64,000 bases of DNA from Caballeronia pedi (GCF_001544915.2 NZ_FCOE02000010.1:1-64000); one strand, 5' to 3'. Shown: positions 15,977 through 26,839, numbered from the stretch's first letter. Translations and numbers: made by a program. The notes: generated by a model from the sequence alone, not told the origin.

Positions 15977-16522
15977 TCAGTAGCCGCCCTTCTTGCCGAT
16001 GCCCGCGAACGGGAAGTCGTACTCGATCGTGAACGGCTTGAACCACGGACCGACGCCCGTTTCCTTGTCGGTGTGACGGCCGAACGCCATGTGACCTTCC
16101 TGCGTAGGCGGCGAGATGTGCAGCTTCAGGTGATACTTGCCCGGGCCGAAGAGCTTGACGTTGTCGCCGTAGTGCGGGCCGTCGCTCGCGACCATCGGCA
16201 TCAGGTCGCCCTTGATGCTCTGCGTCGTGCCGACCTTCGTGAGCTCATACGTCACGTTCAGATACGGCATCCAGTCGCCTTCGGCGAAACCGGTCGGGTT
16301 GTTCTTGACCGCGTGGATATCCGCCTCGAGGTGGATGTCAGAATCCGACGCCTTGCGCATCATGCCTTCGGGCGCCATCGTGATCGGCTGGAGGTACACG
16401 GCGCCGGTTTCCATGCCGCCCTCGATGTGCTGCTTGCCGATCGGATATTCGGCGGCCGAGGCTGCCATCATCGCCGTGAGACCTGCGGCGGCGACGAGGC
16501 CGCGCATCAACGTTGAACCCAT
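15977..16522 (-). CDS. ftrA: Periplasmic P19/Tp34-type iron-binding protein FtrA
   Basis: A 181-residue exported protein of the P19/Tp34 (iron transporter, PF10634) family. A signal peptide ends near ASA/AEYPIG. The mature domain has the metal-site Met/His/Glu-rich segments of the family (GGMETGAVYLQPITMAPEGM, IHLEADIHAVK, DGPHYGDNVKL). P19 homologues bind Cu and Fe and act in ferrous iron capture with an FTR1 permease. The start at 16522 is supported by an AAGGAG Shine-Dalgarno 6 bases upstream. It is first in the operon, downstream of a Fur-like site. Confidence 0.92.
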   Translation of the reverse strand: MGSTLMRGLVAAAGLTAMMAASAAEYPIGKQHIEGGMETGAVYLQPITMAPEGMMRKASDSDIHLEADIHAVKNNPTGFAEGDWMPYLNVTYELTKVGTTQSIKGDLMPMVASDGPHYGDNVKLFGPGKYHLKLHISPPTQEGHMAFGRHTDKETGVGPWFKPFTIEYDFPFAGIGKKGGY

Positions 16523-16695
16523 CAGAAACTCCTTGTTGTTATCCATTGGCGCGCGTGCCACGCGAGCCTATGCCACTGAAATACCGGACCGGCACGTCAG
16601 ACGCCCGGAAAAGCAAGCGCCGGCCGGGGCAACACCTCCGTTTGGAATGGCCGGACGACCGGTTGCCAGAGCGGCATTAGCACGACTCTGTGAAC

Positions 16696-16714
16696 GTTAA
16701 TACGAACCATTCTC
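16696..16714 (-). promoter_or_regulatory. Fur-like box upstream of ftrA
   Basis: GTTAATACGAACCATTCTC (plus-strand reading) matches about 13 of 19 Fur consensus positions and ends 174 bp before the ftrA start, so the leader would be long if the promoter overlaps it. Confidence 0.5.
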
Positions 16715-16827
16715 AATGTTCGTCAGTTTAGCATCGTTCGACACCCGGAACAATTTGCGCGAGCTTACAAACCTAGGCGCAACAAGGCTTTTCGCGCGAT
16801 CAGCGCGTCAGGCATAGCGACAAAAAA

Positions 16828-16862
16828 GCGCGGCGAACCCTTCGATCCGCCGCGCCTTTTAA
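16828..16862 (-). terminator. Terminator of uvrB
   Basis: An 8-bp GC stem (GCGCGGCG 16828-16835 with CGCCGCGC 16848-16855) lies just past the uvrB stop. On the minus strand it is followed by a run of T (AAAAAA at 16822-16827 on the plus strand). Confidence 0.8.
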
Positions 16863-16892
16863 ATTAAACCTTAAAAATCACTTACATATAGC

Positions 16893-18989
<2,097 letters not shown>

Positions 18990-19146
18990 GAGAACCTGAG
19001 TCTTCGCCGGGGCAAACACTCATTCTAGCGGCTGGCGGAAAACCCGCTCGGCACCGGCCGAACCGGCGCCTGCGTGAAAAACACGCATCTTCGGGTGGCC
19101 GCGCCGAAAAAGCCGGCCCGGATTCGCTACAATGTGCGGCTGGGCT

Positions 19147-19165
19147 CAACGGCTTCGAGCCGTTG
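19147..19165 (+). promoter_or_regulatory. Perfect hairpin in the leader of the aminotransferase gene
   Basis: CAACGGCT-TCG-AGCCGTTG forms an 8-bp stem with 3-nt loop, 100 bp before the start codon. A TACAAT at 19128-19133 just upstream is a candidate -10, which would put the hairpin at the very 5' end of the transcript. It could stabilise the mRNA. Confidence 0.4.
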
Positions 19166-19264
19166 GTCGCCGCGCTCTGCGTCTTTCTGCGCGATGTTTT
19201 CGAGGCGCATCCGCATCATCCGTTTGCATTCCGCTGCACGTCCTTCCTTCACTGCCGATAGATC

Positions 19265-20464
19265 ATGTCTCTTTTCTCTGCTGTCGAACTCGCTCCCCGT
19301 GACCCTATCCTGGGCCTCAACGAAGCCTTCAACGCCGACACGCGCACGACCAAAGTCAATCTGGGCGTCGGTGTGTACACCAACGAGGAAGGCAAGATTC
19401 CGCTGCTGCGCGCCGTGCGCGACGCCGAGAAAGCGCGCGTCGATGCAGCGCTGCCGCGCGGCTATCTGCCGATCGAAGGTATCGCCGCGTATGACGCCGC
19501 CGTGCAGAAGCTGCTGCTCGGCGACGACTCGCCGCTGATCGCCGCTGGCCGCGTCGTGACGGCGCAAGCGCTCGGCGGCACGGGCGCGCTGAAGATCGGC
19601 GCGGACTTCCTGAAGCGTCTGAATCCGAACGCCATCGTCGCGATCAGCGATCCGAGCTGGGAAAACCACCGCGCGCTGTTCGAAAGCGCCGGTTTCGAAG
19701 TGGTGAACTACCCGTACTACGAAGCCGCCACGCACGGCGTGAACTTCGACGCCATGCTCGCGGCGCTCAACGGCTACGCGCCGGGCACGATCGTCGTGCT
19801 GCACGCGTGCTGCCACAACCCGACCGGCGTCGATCTGTCGGACGATCAGTGGAAGCAGATCGTCGAGGTCGTGAAGGCGCGCAATCTCGTGCCGTTCCTC
19901 GACATGGCGTATCAGGGCTTCGCGGAAAACATCGACGCGGATTCCGCCGCCGTGCGTCTGTTCGCGGCCGCCGAGCTGAACGTGTTCGTATCGTCGTCGT
20001 TCTCGAAGTCGTTCTCGCTGTACGGCGAGCGTGTCGGCGCGCTGTCGATTATCACGACGGGCAAGGAGGAATCCGCGCGCGTGCTGTCGCAACTCAAGCG
20101 CGTGATCCGCACCAACTACTCGAACCCGCCGACGCATGGCGGCTCGATCGTCGCGGCCGTGCTGGCGTCGCCGGAACTGCGCGCGACCTGGGAGCAGGAG
20201 CTGGGTGAAATGCGCGACCGCATCCGCGCGATGCGCAACGGTCTCGTCGAGCGTCTGAAGGCGAACGGCGTCGATCGCGACTTCTCGTTCGTCGACAAGC
20301 AACGCGGCATGTTCTCGTATTCGGGTCTGAGCGCCGCGCAAGTCGATCGCCTGCGCGAAGAGTTCGGCATCTACGCCGTGAGCACCGGCCGCATCTGCGT
20401 GGCCGCGCTGAACACGCGCAACCTCGATGTCGTCGCGAGCGCCGTCGCCGCCGTGCTCAAGTAA
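19265..20464 (+). CDS. tyrB: Class I aromatic/aspartate aminotransferase
   Basis: A 399-residue PLP-dependent aminotransferase of the AspC/TyrB group, which exchanges amino groups between aspartate or aromatic amino acids and 2-oxoglutarate. The Schiff-base Lys248 lies in SSSFSKSFSLYGERVG. Substrate-binding features include the CCHNPTGVD loop and the C-terminal Arg region STGRICVAALN. AspC and TyrB cannot be separated by eye, so the symbol is tentative while the family is sure. The gene is monocistronic with a strong terminator. Confidence 0.9.
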   Translation: MSLFSAVELAPRDPILGLNEAFNADTRTTKVNLGVGVYTNEEGKIPLLRAVRDAEKARVDAALPRGYLPIEGIAAYDAAVQKLLLGDDSPLIAAGRVVTAQALGGTGALKIGADFLKRLNPNAIVAISDPSWENHRALFESAGFEVVNYPYYEAATHGVNFDAMLAALNGYAPGTIVVLHACCHNPTGVDLSDDQWKQIVEVVKARNLVPFLDMAYQGFAENIDADSAAVRLFAAAELNVFVSSSFSKSFSLYGERVGALSIITTGKEESARVLSQLKRVIRTNYSNPPTHGGSIVAAVLASPELRATWEQELGEMRDRIRAMRNGLVERLKANGVDRDFSFVDKQRGMFSYSGLSAAQVDRLREEFGIYAVSTGRICVAALNTRNLDVVASAVAAVLK

Positions 20465-20491
20465 GAAACAAGCCGGTCCGGTTACGGAACG

Positions 20492-20523
20492 AAAATGGCG
20501 CCCTTCGCGGGGCGCCATTTTTT
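20492..20523 (+). terminator. Terminator of the aminotransferase gene
   Basis: A 12-bp stem (AAAATGGCGCCC with GGGCGCCATTTT) with a TTCGCG loop and T-tract, 28 bp after the stop. Confidence 0.9.
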
Positions 20524-20570
20524 GTGTCCGGCGCAAGCCGGACATGGGCTGCGAGCGGATTGCGAGCGCG

Positions 20571-20789
20571 TCAGAGCGTCTTTTGCGCCGGAGCCACAGC
20601 AGGCGTCGCGTCGTCGTCCTCGACGAAGCCGAGGGAAATCGCGCGCGCCAGTTCGGCGCTGACGTCGGCCACGGCGATCTGCTCGTGGCGCTGGGCCGCA
20701 TTTCCGCCTTCGCCCGCGTGCATGCAAAACGTGAGCGCGATCGGGAACAGGATGGCAACGGGCCAGTAGGTCGATATTGTCTTTTTCAT
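20571..20789 (-). CDS. Small exported or membrane-anchored hypothetical protein
   Basis: A 72-residue ORF starting MKKTISTYWPVAILFPIALT, i.e. a lysine-led hydrophobic segment that looks like a signal peptide or single anchor. An acidic/hydrophobic tail follows (EQIAVADVSAELARAISLGF, then VEDDDATPAVAPAQKTL). A purine-rich AAAGGCAG lies 6-13 bases before the ATG at 20789. Gene content and codon use look normal for the genome, but I recognise no family. It sits between convergent and divergent neighbours and seems to be a single gene. Confidence 0.6.
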   Translation of the reverse strand: MKKTISTYWPVAILFPIALTFCMHAGEGGNAAQRHEQIAVADVSAELARAISLGFVEDDDATPAVAPAQKTL

Positions 20790-21014
20790 TGGGACTGCCT
20801 TTCGTCGATATGCCGCAGGGAAAAGATCCACTGACGGACAGTTCGAATCTTACGGAATCGTCGCGATCTTAAAAAGACGTTGAAAAGCAAAGGATTGTTG
20901 CGCGCGCGACAACAAGCGGTTTTGCGCCGTCATAAAGGCTTACAAAGTTGTCGGGGACATCCGCGCGCCGGTGGTGTCTTATTCAGTAATGGTTCGACAG
21001 GTACGTTCAAAGTC

Positions 21015-21551
21015 ATGAAATTCGCAGTCGCTGGTCTTTTGCTTGCGTCGTCCGCCGCGCTTCTGAGCGGCTGCGCAGCCTATCCAGGCGCGCCGGCCTA
21101 CGGTGGCGGCTATGGTCCGGGTGTCTACGACGATCCGGGATATGGTTACGGTGGCGGGTACTACGGCGGTCCACCGGTCGTGCAACCGGGTGTGGTCGTC
21201 GGGGGCGGGTATTACGGGGGCGGCTACTATGGCGGTCCCGGCCCGAGCCGCTATTGGGACGACGGCCCTGGCTGGCGGCGTCCTCCTCCGGGCAACTGGA
21301 ACAACCGGCCCCACAATGGCGATCGCGGCGGCCCGCCGCCGCAGGCCGGTGGCGGACGTCCTTCTGGCGGTCCGCCGCCTCAGGCGGGCGGCGGTGGACA
21401 ACCGGTGCCGAAGGCCGTCGGCGGTCCCCCGATGCGGCCCGCAACTCCACCGCCAGCCAATTCGGGCGGCGGAAATCGCGGCGGTGGTGGCGGCAATCCC
21501 AGCTACGGTGGCGGAAACAACAAGTGGCATACCGGGCCAGTCGGCAATTGA
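21015..21551 (+). CDS. Glycine/proline-rich lipoprotein
   Basis: A 178-residue protein with a lipoprotein signal peptide: MKFAVAGLLLASSAALLSGC, with the lipobox LSGC ending at Cys20. The mature part is low-complexity, rich in Gly, Tyr and Pro (runs such as YGGGYGPGVYDDPGYGYGGG), then GGPPPQAGGG repeats. No catalytic domain is evident. The ATG at 21015 is chosen because the signal peptide begins exactly there. It may be a surface or envelope-stress lipoprotein. A strong bidirectional terminator separates it from lutB. Confidence 0.8.
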   Translation: MKFAVAGLLLASSAALLSGCAAYPGAPAYGGGYGPGVYDDPGYGYGGGYYGGPPVVQPGVVVGGGYYGGGYYGGPGPSRYWDDGPGWRRPPPGNWNNRPHNGDRGGPPPQAGGGRPSGGPPPQAGGGGQPVPKAVGGPPMRPATPPPANSGGGNRGGGGGNPSYGGGNNKWHTGPVGN

Positions 21552-21570
21552 CCCTTTCGCCCTGACAGAC

Positions 21571-21604
21571 AAACGGCGCCGGAACGCATGTTCCGGCGCC
21601 GTTT
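21571..21604. terminator. Bidirectional terminator between the lipoprotein gene and lutB
   Basis: A perfect 14-bp stem (21571-21584 with 21591-21604, loop CGCATG) flanked by A and T runs lies between the convergent stops at 21551 and 21624. Confidence 0.92.
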
Positions 21605-21623
21605 CACTTTCCCGACGCGGCGT

Positions 21624-23036
21624 TCATCCCAGATGGGACCGCTGCGCCTTATAAAGCTCGCGGAAGGTTCGACCCACCGGCGCGGGCATATCGCGCGTGC
21701 CGGTCCAACCGGCAGCGAACGGCAATCGCGAGATCGTTTTCCGGTTGCCGCCCATGCGTTCGAGCACGCGCACCGCGAGCTTGGTGAAGAGCGCGTACGC
21801 CGCCGGGCGCCTGGCAAGATAACCCCACGCCGCGAGCGCGGCGCGTTCGCTCCATGGCCGCAGCCGCCGCTCCATTTGCTTCTCGCGCAACTTTCGAAGC
21901 AGATCCGACAACGGAATCCCCACCGGACAGACGCTGTTGCACTCGCCGCACAGCGTCGCGGCTTGCGGCAGGTCGAGCGCCTTGTCGATACCGACGTACG
22001 CCGGCGTGAGCACCGAGCCCATCGGACCCGGATACACCCAGCCGTACGCATGCCCGCCGATCTTCTGATACACCGGGCAATGATTCATGCACGCGCCGCA
22101 GCGGATACAGCGCAGCATCTCCTGAAACTCGCCGCCGATCAGCCCGGTCCGCCCGCCATCGACGAGCACGAAGTACATATGCTCGGGACCGTCGGTTTCG
22201 CCGGGCGCGCGCGGGCCGGTCAACAGCGAAAAGTAGTTCGAGATGGTCTGGCCGGTCGCCGAACGCGGCAGCAGGCGCATCGCGGTCGCGAGATCTTCGA
22301 GCGTCGGCAGCACCTTTTCGATGCCCGTCACCGCCACGTGCACGCGCGGCATCACCGTGCACATGCCTTCGTTGCCCTCGTTCGTCACGACGGCCACCGA
22401 CCCCGTCTCCGCGATCAGAAAGTTGCCGCCCGTCACGCCCATGTCCGCCGACATGAAATGCGGACGCAGCACTTCGCGCGCCTCGCGCGTCATCTCGGGA
22501 ATGTCGGTGAGACGCGGCTTGTTGTGCGTCTTGGCGAAGAGATCGGCGATCTGCTCCTTATCCTTGTGGACGACCGGCGCGATGATGTGGCTCGGCGGTT
22601 CGTTGTCGTTGATCTGCAGGATGTATTCGCCGAGATCGGTTTCGATCGACTGCACGCCCATCTCACCGAGCACGCGATTCAACTGCATCTCTTCCGAGAC
22701 CATCGACTTGGTCTTGATGACCTTCTTCACGTCGTGCTTGCGGGCGATTTCCGCGACGAGTTTCGCCGCATCCTGCGTCGTTTCCGCGTACAGCACCGTG
22801 GCGCCGCGGCGCGTCGCCTCGCGCTCGAAGGTTTCGAGCCACACGTCGAGATTGTCGAGCGCGCGGTCGCGACGCTCTTTCAACGCTGCGCGGGTCGCTT
22901 CGAAGTCGATGTCGCGCACCGCGCTCGCCCGCGCGCTGACGAACTTGGTCGAGAGCTTCGTGAGGTTCTGCTGCAGGCGCTCATCGGCGAGCTTGCTGGC
23001 GGCGCGCGCCTTGAAGTGCATCGTCTGGACTTGCAT
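21624..23036 (-). CDS. lutB: LutB/LldF-family L-lactate oxidation iron-sulfur protein
   Basis: A 470-residue LutB-type protein. The N-terminal LUD domain (about 70-300) is followed by two ferredoxin-type [4Fe-4S] motifs, CIRCGACMNHCPVY and CGECNSVCPVGIP, and a C-terminal DUF3390-like tail. LutABC together oxidise L-lactate to pyruvate. lutA lies 25 bp upstream on the same strand. No lutC (LUD-only subunit) is adjacent, unlike the Bacillus operon, so the third subunit must be elsewhere or absent. Confidence 0.93.
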   Translation of the reverse strand: MQVQTMHFKARAASKLADERLQQNLTKLSTKFVSARASAVRDIDFEATRAALKERRDRALDNLDVWLETFEREATRRGATVLYAETTQDAAKLVAEIARKHDVKKVIKTKSMVSEEMQLNRVLGEMGVQSIETDLGEYILQINDNEPPSHIIAPVVHKDKEQIADLFAKTHNKPRLTDIPEMTREAREVLRPHFMSADMGVTGGNFLIAETGSVAVVTNEGNEGMCTVMPRVHVAVTGIEKVLPTLEDLATAMRLLPRSATGQTISNYFSLLTGPRAPGETDGPEHMYFVLVDGGRTGLIGGEFQEMLRCIRCGACMNHCPVYQKIGGHAYGWVYPGPMGSVLTPAYVGIDKALDLPQAATLCGECNSVCPVGIPLSDLLRKLREKQMERRLRPWSERAALAAWGYLARRPAAYALFTKLAVRVLERMGGNRKTISRLPFAAGWTGTRDMPAPVGRTFRELYKAQRSHLG

Positions 23037-23061
23037 GTGGGATCTCTCTTCTCCGATGCGC

Positions 23062-23796
23062 TCAGGCGCGACCTTGCGCGTCGCCCGCGAGCACCTGCGC
23101 GATGTGCAGCACGCGCGTCGACGTATCGCCGGTGCGGCGAAGGCGCCCTTCGATGTTCAGCATGCAGCCGAGATCGCCGAGCACGACGGCATCCGCCCCG
23201 CTCGCGCGGATATTCGCGCATTTTTCATCGACGATCGCCGTCGAGATGTCGCCATACTTCACCGCGAATGTCCCGCCGAAGCCGCAGCAGTGCTCGCAGC
23301 CGCTCATCTCGGTGACCGGCACGCCCGCCTGCGCGAGCAGTTCGCGCGGCTGCGACTTGACGCCCAACTCACGCAGGCCCGAGCAGGAATCGTGATAGGT
23401 CACCATGCCGTCGAACGCGCCCGGCTCCATGCGCGCTTTCGCGACGGCCACGAGAAAATCGGTCAGTTCGAACACGCGCGGTTGCAGGCGCGCGTAGCGG
23501 CTCATCAGTTGCGGATCGTCGCGAAAGAGATCGCCGTAATGCGCGCGGATCATGCCGCCGCAGGAACCCGACGGCACGACGACGTAATCGAACTGTTCGA
23601 ACTCGCCCAGTGTCTTTTCGGCGAGATCGCGCGCGAGCGGCCGGTCGCCCGAGTTATACGCAGGCTGGCCGCAACAGGTCTGCGAGGGCGGCACGACGAC
23701 TTCGAACCCTGCGCGCTCGATCAGCTTGATGACCGAGAAGCCGATCTCGGGGCGCATCATGTCGATGAGACACGTGACGAATAGTCCGACTCGCAT
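23062..23796 (-). CDS. lutA: LutA/YkgE-family iron-sulfur protein
   Basis: A 244-residue (Fe-S)-binding protein with two CCG domains: QTCCGQPAYNSGDR with the upstream TCLIDMMRP Cys, and SGCEHCCGFGGTFAVKY with an upstream YHDSCSGLRELG. This is the LutA subunit of lactate utilisation. The start at 23796 begins the conserved MRVGLFVTCL; an upstream in-frame ATG 13 codons earlier lacks support. It is divergent from an IclR-type regulator at 23986, which probably controls lutAB. Confidence 0.93.
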   Translation of the reverse strand: MRVGLFVTCLIDMMRPEIGFSVIKLIERAGFEVVVPPSQTCCGQPAYNSGDRPLARDLAEKTLGEFEQFDYVVVPSGSCGGMIRAHYGDLFRDDPQLMSRYARLQPRVFELTDFLVAVAKARMEPGAFDGMVTYHDSCSGLRELGVKSQPRELLAQAGVPVTEMSGCEHCCGFGGTFAVKYGDISTAIVDEKCANIRASGADAVVLGDLGCMLNIEGRLRRTGDTSTRVLHIAQVLAGDAQGRA

Positions 23797-23985
23797 GGGG
23801 GCGTTTCCTGTTTTGTAGAAGTGATATGAACGCACCGCGATTATCCGCGAAAGTCAGGCGCGGCGGCGCTCGCCACGCCCCCGCGCCCGACCGGCGCGAT
23901 CCCTGTTCGTTGGCAGCGTTCTTTTTTTCACATTATGAGATACAATTGCCATTCCGCTGTTTGACGCATCAACCGATTTTTCACG

Positions 23986-24801
23986 ATGAGCGATACGAAC
24001 CCGGAATCCAAGACTTCCATCCAGGTGATCGAGCGCATGATGCGTCTTCTCGACGCACTCGCCGGTCACACTGATCCCGTCAGCCTGAAAGAGCTGGCCC
24101 AGAGCACCGATCTGCATCCGTCCACCGCGCACCGCATCCTGAACGACATGGTGCTGTGCCGGCTCGTCGACCGTTCTGACCCCGGCACGTATCGGCTCGG
24201 CATGCGCTTGCTGGAGCTCGGCAATCTGGTGAAGGCGCGCCTTTCGGTGCGCGAAGCCGCGATGCCGCCGATGCGCGAGCTGCATCGGCAGACTGGCCAG
24301 ACCGTGAACCTGTCCGTGCGCCAGGGCGACGAAATCGTCTATATCGAGCGCGCGTATTCGGAGCGCTCGGGTATGCAGGTCGTGCGCGCGATCGGCGGCC
24401 GTGCGCCTCTGCATCTGACTTCGGTCGGCAAGCTCTTTCTCGCCGCCGACGAAGCCACGCGCGTGCGCGCCTACGCGATGCGCACCGGCCTCTCCGGTCA
24501 CACGCAGAACAGCATCACCGATCTCACCAAGCTCGAGCGCGAGTTGTCGCTCGTACGCCAGCAAGCCTGCGCGCGCGACAACGAGGAACTCGAACTGGGC
24601 GTGCGCTGCATCGCCGCGGGCATTTACGACGACACCGGGCGGCTGGTCGCCGGCTTGTCGCTGTCCGCGCCCGCCGACCGTCTGCAGGACGCGTGGCTCA
24701 AACAGTTGAGTCACACGGCGCTCGAAATCTCGCAATCGCTCGGCTACCACCCGGAGCAGGCGATGCCCGAGACGCAGCCGGCGCACCACGCGCATCGCTG
24801 A
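23986..24801 (+). CDS. IclR-family transcriptional regulator
   Basis: A 271-residue IclR-type regulator with an N-terminal winged helix (IQVIERMMRLLDALAGHTDP, then KELAQSTDLHPSTAHRILNDM) and a C-terminal effector-binding GAF-like domain (about 90-255) containing the expected GCIAAGIYDD region. IclR proteins sense small organic acids. Its divergent position next to lutAB suggests lactate or a related acid as the signal, which is inference. Confidence 0.93.
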   Translation: MSDTNPESKTSIQVIERMMRLLDALAGHTDPVSLKELAQSTDLHPSTAHRILNDMVLCRLVDRSDPGTYRLGMRLLELGNLVKARLSVREAAMPPMRELHRQTGQTVNLSVRQGDEIVYIERAYSERSGMQVVRAIGGRAPLHLTSVGKLFLAADEATRVRAYAMRTGLSGHTQNSITDLTKLERELSLVRQQACARDNEELELGVRCIAAGIYDDTGRLVAGLSLSAPADRLQDAWLKQLSHTALEISQSLGYHPEQAMPETQPAHHAHR

Positions 24802-24818
24802 AACCGCGTGCAATTGAA

Positions 24819-24850
24819 AAACGGGATTCGTCTTTCGACGAATCCCGTTT
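24819..24850. terminator. Bidirectional terminator between the IclR gene and pbpG
   Basis: A perfect 14-bp stem (24819-24832 with 24837-24850) around a 4-nt loop lies between convergent stops at 24801 and 24878. Confidence 0.92.
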
Positions 24851-24877
24851 GCTTTTGGGCGACCGCTCGAGCGCGGC

Positions 24878-26065
24878 TTACGGATTGGCGCCGCTGCCCA
24901 TGTCCGCGCTCATGATGTGCGGCTCGCCGAGCGTATCGAGGAACGAGCGCAGGCGGCCGGCATCGGCGAAACGCGAGTACTTGCCGTAGGAGTCGAGCAG
25001 GACGATCACGACCGGACGGCCGTTCACGTTCGCCTGCATCACGAGGCATTCGCCCGCTTCGTTGATGAAGCCGGTCTTCTGCAAGCCGATATCCCACGAC
25101 GCGTTGCGGATCAGCGCATTCGTGCTGTTGTAGGCCAGATTGCGCTTGCCGGTGAAGACGTCGTAGCTGCGGTCGGTCGAGAACTTGCGGATCATCGGAT
25201 ACTGATACGCCGCATTGACCATCTTCACGAGATCGCGCGCGCTCGACACGTTCTGGCTCGTGAGACCGGTGGAATTCTCGAAGTGCGTGTCGGTCATGCC
25301 GAGCGATTTGGCCTTCGCGTTCATCGCGGCGATGAACGCCGGACGGCCGCCCGGGTAATAACGCGACAACGCCGCCGCCGCGCGATTCTCGGATGCCATC
25401 AGCGCGATATGCAGCATGTCCTCGCGATTCAGCACCGAGCCGACCGCCAGACGCGAACCGGTGAACTTCTCGTAATCGCGGTCTTCGTCCGTGACGCTCA
25501 GATCTTCAGTGAGCGGCGTGTGCGAGTCGAGCACGACCATCGCCGTCATCAGCTTGGTGATCGATGCGATCGGCACGACGGCGCGCGAGTTCTTGTCGAA
25601 GAGCGTCTCCGACGTGTTCTGGTCCACCACATAGGCGACGCTCGAACGCAGCGCGAGGCTGTCGGGCGTGTCGTGCAGGCCGAACGCCTGACCCACCGAC
25701 GTCGCGCGCGGCTGGTACGCCACCGCATGCACCGCACCACGGCGCGCATGCGGTTCCATGCGATACGAGACGCGACGCTTGCGCGATGCGCGGGGCGCAT
25801 CGTCGTCGTCATCGGCGGCGGCAACCTTCGCGGCCTTCGCCGGCTTCGGCGCCTTCAGGGAGGTTTTCGCCACGCGCGCCGGCTTTTCAGCCTTGGCGGC
25901 AGCGGGTTTCTTTGCAGTCTTGGTTACGGTGGCGGTCTTTGCGAGGGCTTCAGCCGGAGCCGCTGCGAAGGACGTCGCTACGACGATGGAGACAGCGATG
26001 GACAATGCCGAGCGCATTGCCACGCCATGCACCACCTTCAACGACGAAAACATTTCGGTTTTCAT
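24878..26065 (-). CDS. pbpG: D-alanyl-D-alanine endopeptidase (PBP7 type)
   Basis: A 395-residue low-molecular-weight penicillin-binding protein of the peptidase S11 family. Active-site motifs are SITKL (SxxK), SEN in MASENRAAAALSRYY, and KTG in LQKTGFINEAG. These enzymes cleave peptide cross-links in peptidoglycan in the periplasm. The export signal is hydrophobic region ALSIAVSIVVATSFAAAPAE. A long Lys/Ala-rich linker (about 50-95) precedes the catalytic domain, so the protein is longer than the ~310-residue E. coli PBP7. The ATG at 26065 is preferred; one four codons later is equally possible. Confidence 0.9.
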   Translation of the reverse strand: MKTEMFSSLKVVHGVAMRSALSIAVSIVVATSFAAAPAEALAKTATVTKTAKKPAAAKAEKPARVAKTSLKAPKPAKAAKVAAADDDDDAPRASRKRRVSYRMEPHARRGAVHAVAYQPRATSVGQAFGLHDTPDSLALRSSVAYVVDQNTSETLFDKNSRAVVPIASITKLMTAMVVLDSHTPLTEDLSVTDEDRDYEKFTGSRLAVGSVLNREDMLHIALMASENRAAAALSRYYPGGRPAFIAAMNAKAKSLGMTDTHFENSTGLTSQNVSSARDLVKMVNAAYQYPMIRKFSTDRSYDVFTGKRNLAYNSTNALIRNASWDIGLQKTGFINEAGECLVMQANVNGRPVVIVLLDSYGKYSRFADAGRLRSFLDTLGEPHIMSADMGSGANP

Positions 26066-26697
26066 TAGTGTTCTGTTGGGCGGCTGGAGAGTACCGCCAA
26101 GTGTAGTGAAGCTACTAAATTTAAGCAATATTAAGCACTTATCGGCACTCGTTAAACCGAGTTGTAAGCCGCGATTGCATATTGCCGATCAACAGCGCGC
26201 CTCGATCGGAAAAAACGATCGTGCCGGCGGAAACAGTGCTGCCCACAGCGCGCTTTCTACACGACGACCAATGCACTATCGGCAAAACTTTCCACGACTT
26301 TAGGCAAATGCGTGAAGCGGACCGGACAAAACGCAGACTTTCGAATCGAGGGAGGCGTGTACCGAATGCCGCCGGTAATCGCACAGGAAATCGGACAGCC
26401 GAAATGTTAACGTTTCTTCAACAATTTGGTGTACGGCGACATCCTAAAAATAGGACGAACTTCAGAAACATCTTGTTTTGCGTCGCGGCAGAGCGTCGCT
26501 CAACGGTCGGAAGCAACATCAAACTTTCACTTGTTCGTGCTTTCATGAGGCATCGCACGCTCGCTGCGGCACGCTGAAAGCCGCGCCCTGCCGAGGTGCA
26601 TAGGGTTTTCACGGACCCCTCCGAGAAGCTGATTATCGGCAAGTAAGCTGTTGTTTAACAAGCCTTTTCCGCCTCTTGTGCAGCGCACAAAAAGTGC
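26066..26697. other. Long non-coding gap between pbpG and the phasin gene
   Basis: About 630 bp without a credible gene. It is clearly more A+T-rich than its surroundings. The only ORFs in it have arginine-rich, unconserved-looking products and no Shine-Dalgarno. It holds the pbpG promoter and distal regulatory DNA for phaP. I see no tRNA or strong terminator in it. Confidence 0.5.
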
Positions 26698-26725
26698 TTG
26701 ACATCCATCGGAATATCTCTAAAAT
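26698..26725 (+). promoter_or_regulatory. Strong sigma-70 promoter of the phasin gene
   Basis: A perfect TTGACA (26698-26703) and TAAAAT (26720-26725) are 16 bp apart, giving a leader of about 108 nt before the ATG at 26840. Confidence 0.7.
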
Positions 26726-26839
26726 GAGCTTCATGTTGCGACGCACCAATCGCAGTTGCACTTAGCCGGCAAGGTTCATCGCGCCGGATCTACCCAAACC
26801 ACGACCCGCGTTTGATGGGTCGGCCATCAGGAGCCTGAG

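Noticed and set aside
19019..19264. A LexA box upstream of uvrB
   Set aside because: No CTGT-N8-ACAG-like sequence could be found in the gap.
26182..26577. A 131-codon plus-strand ORF in the gap before phaP
   Set aside because: No Shine-Dalgarno, no domain, basic low-information product in AT-richer spacer DNA.
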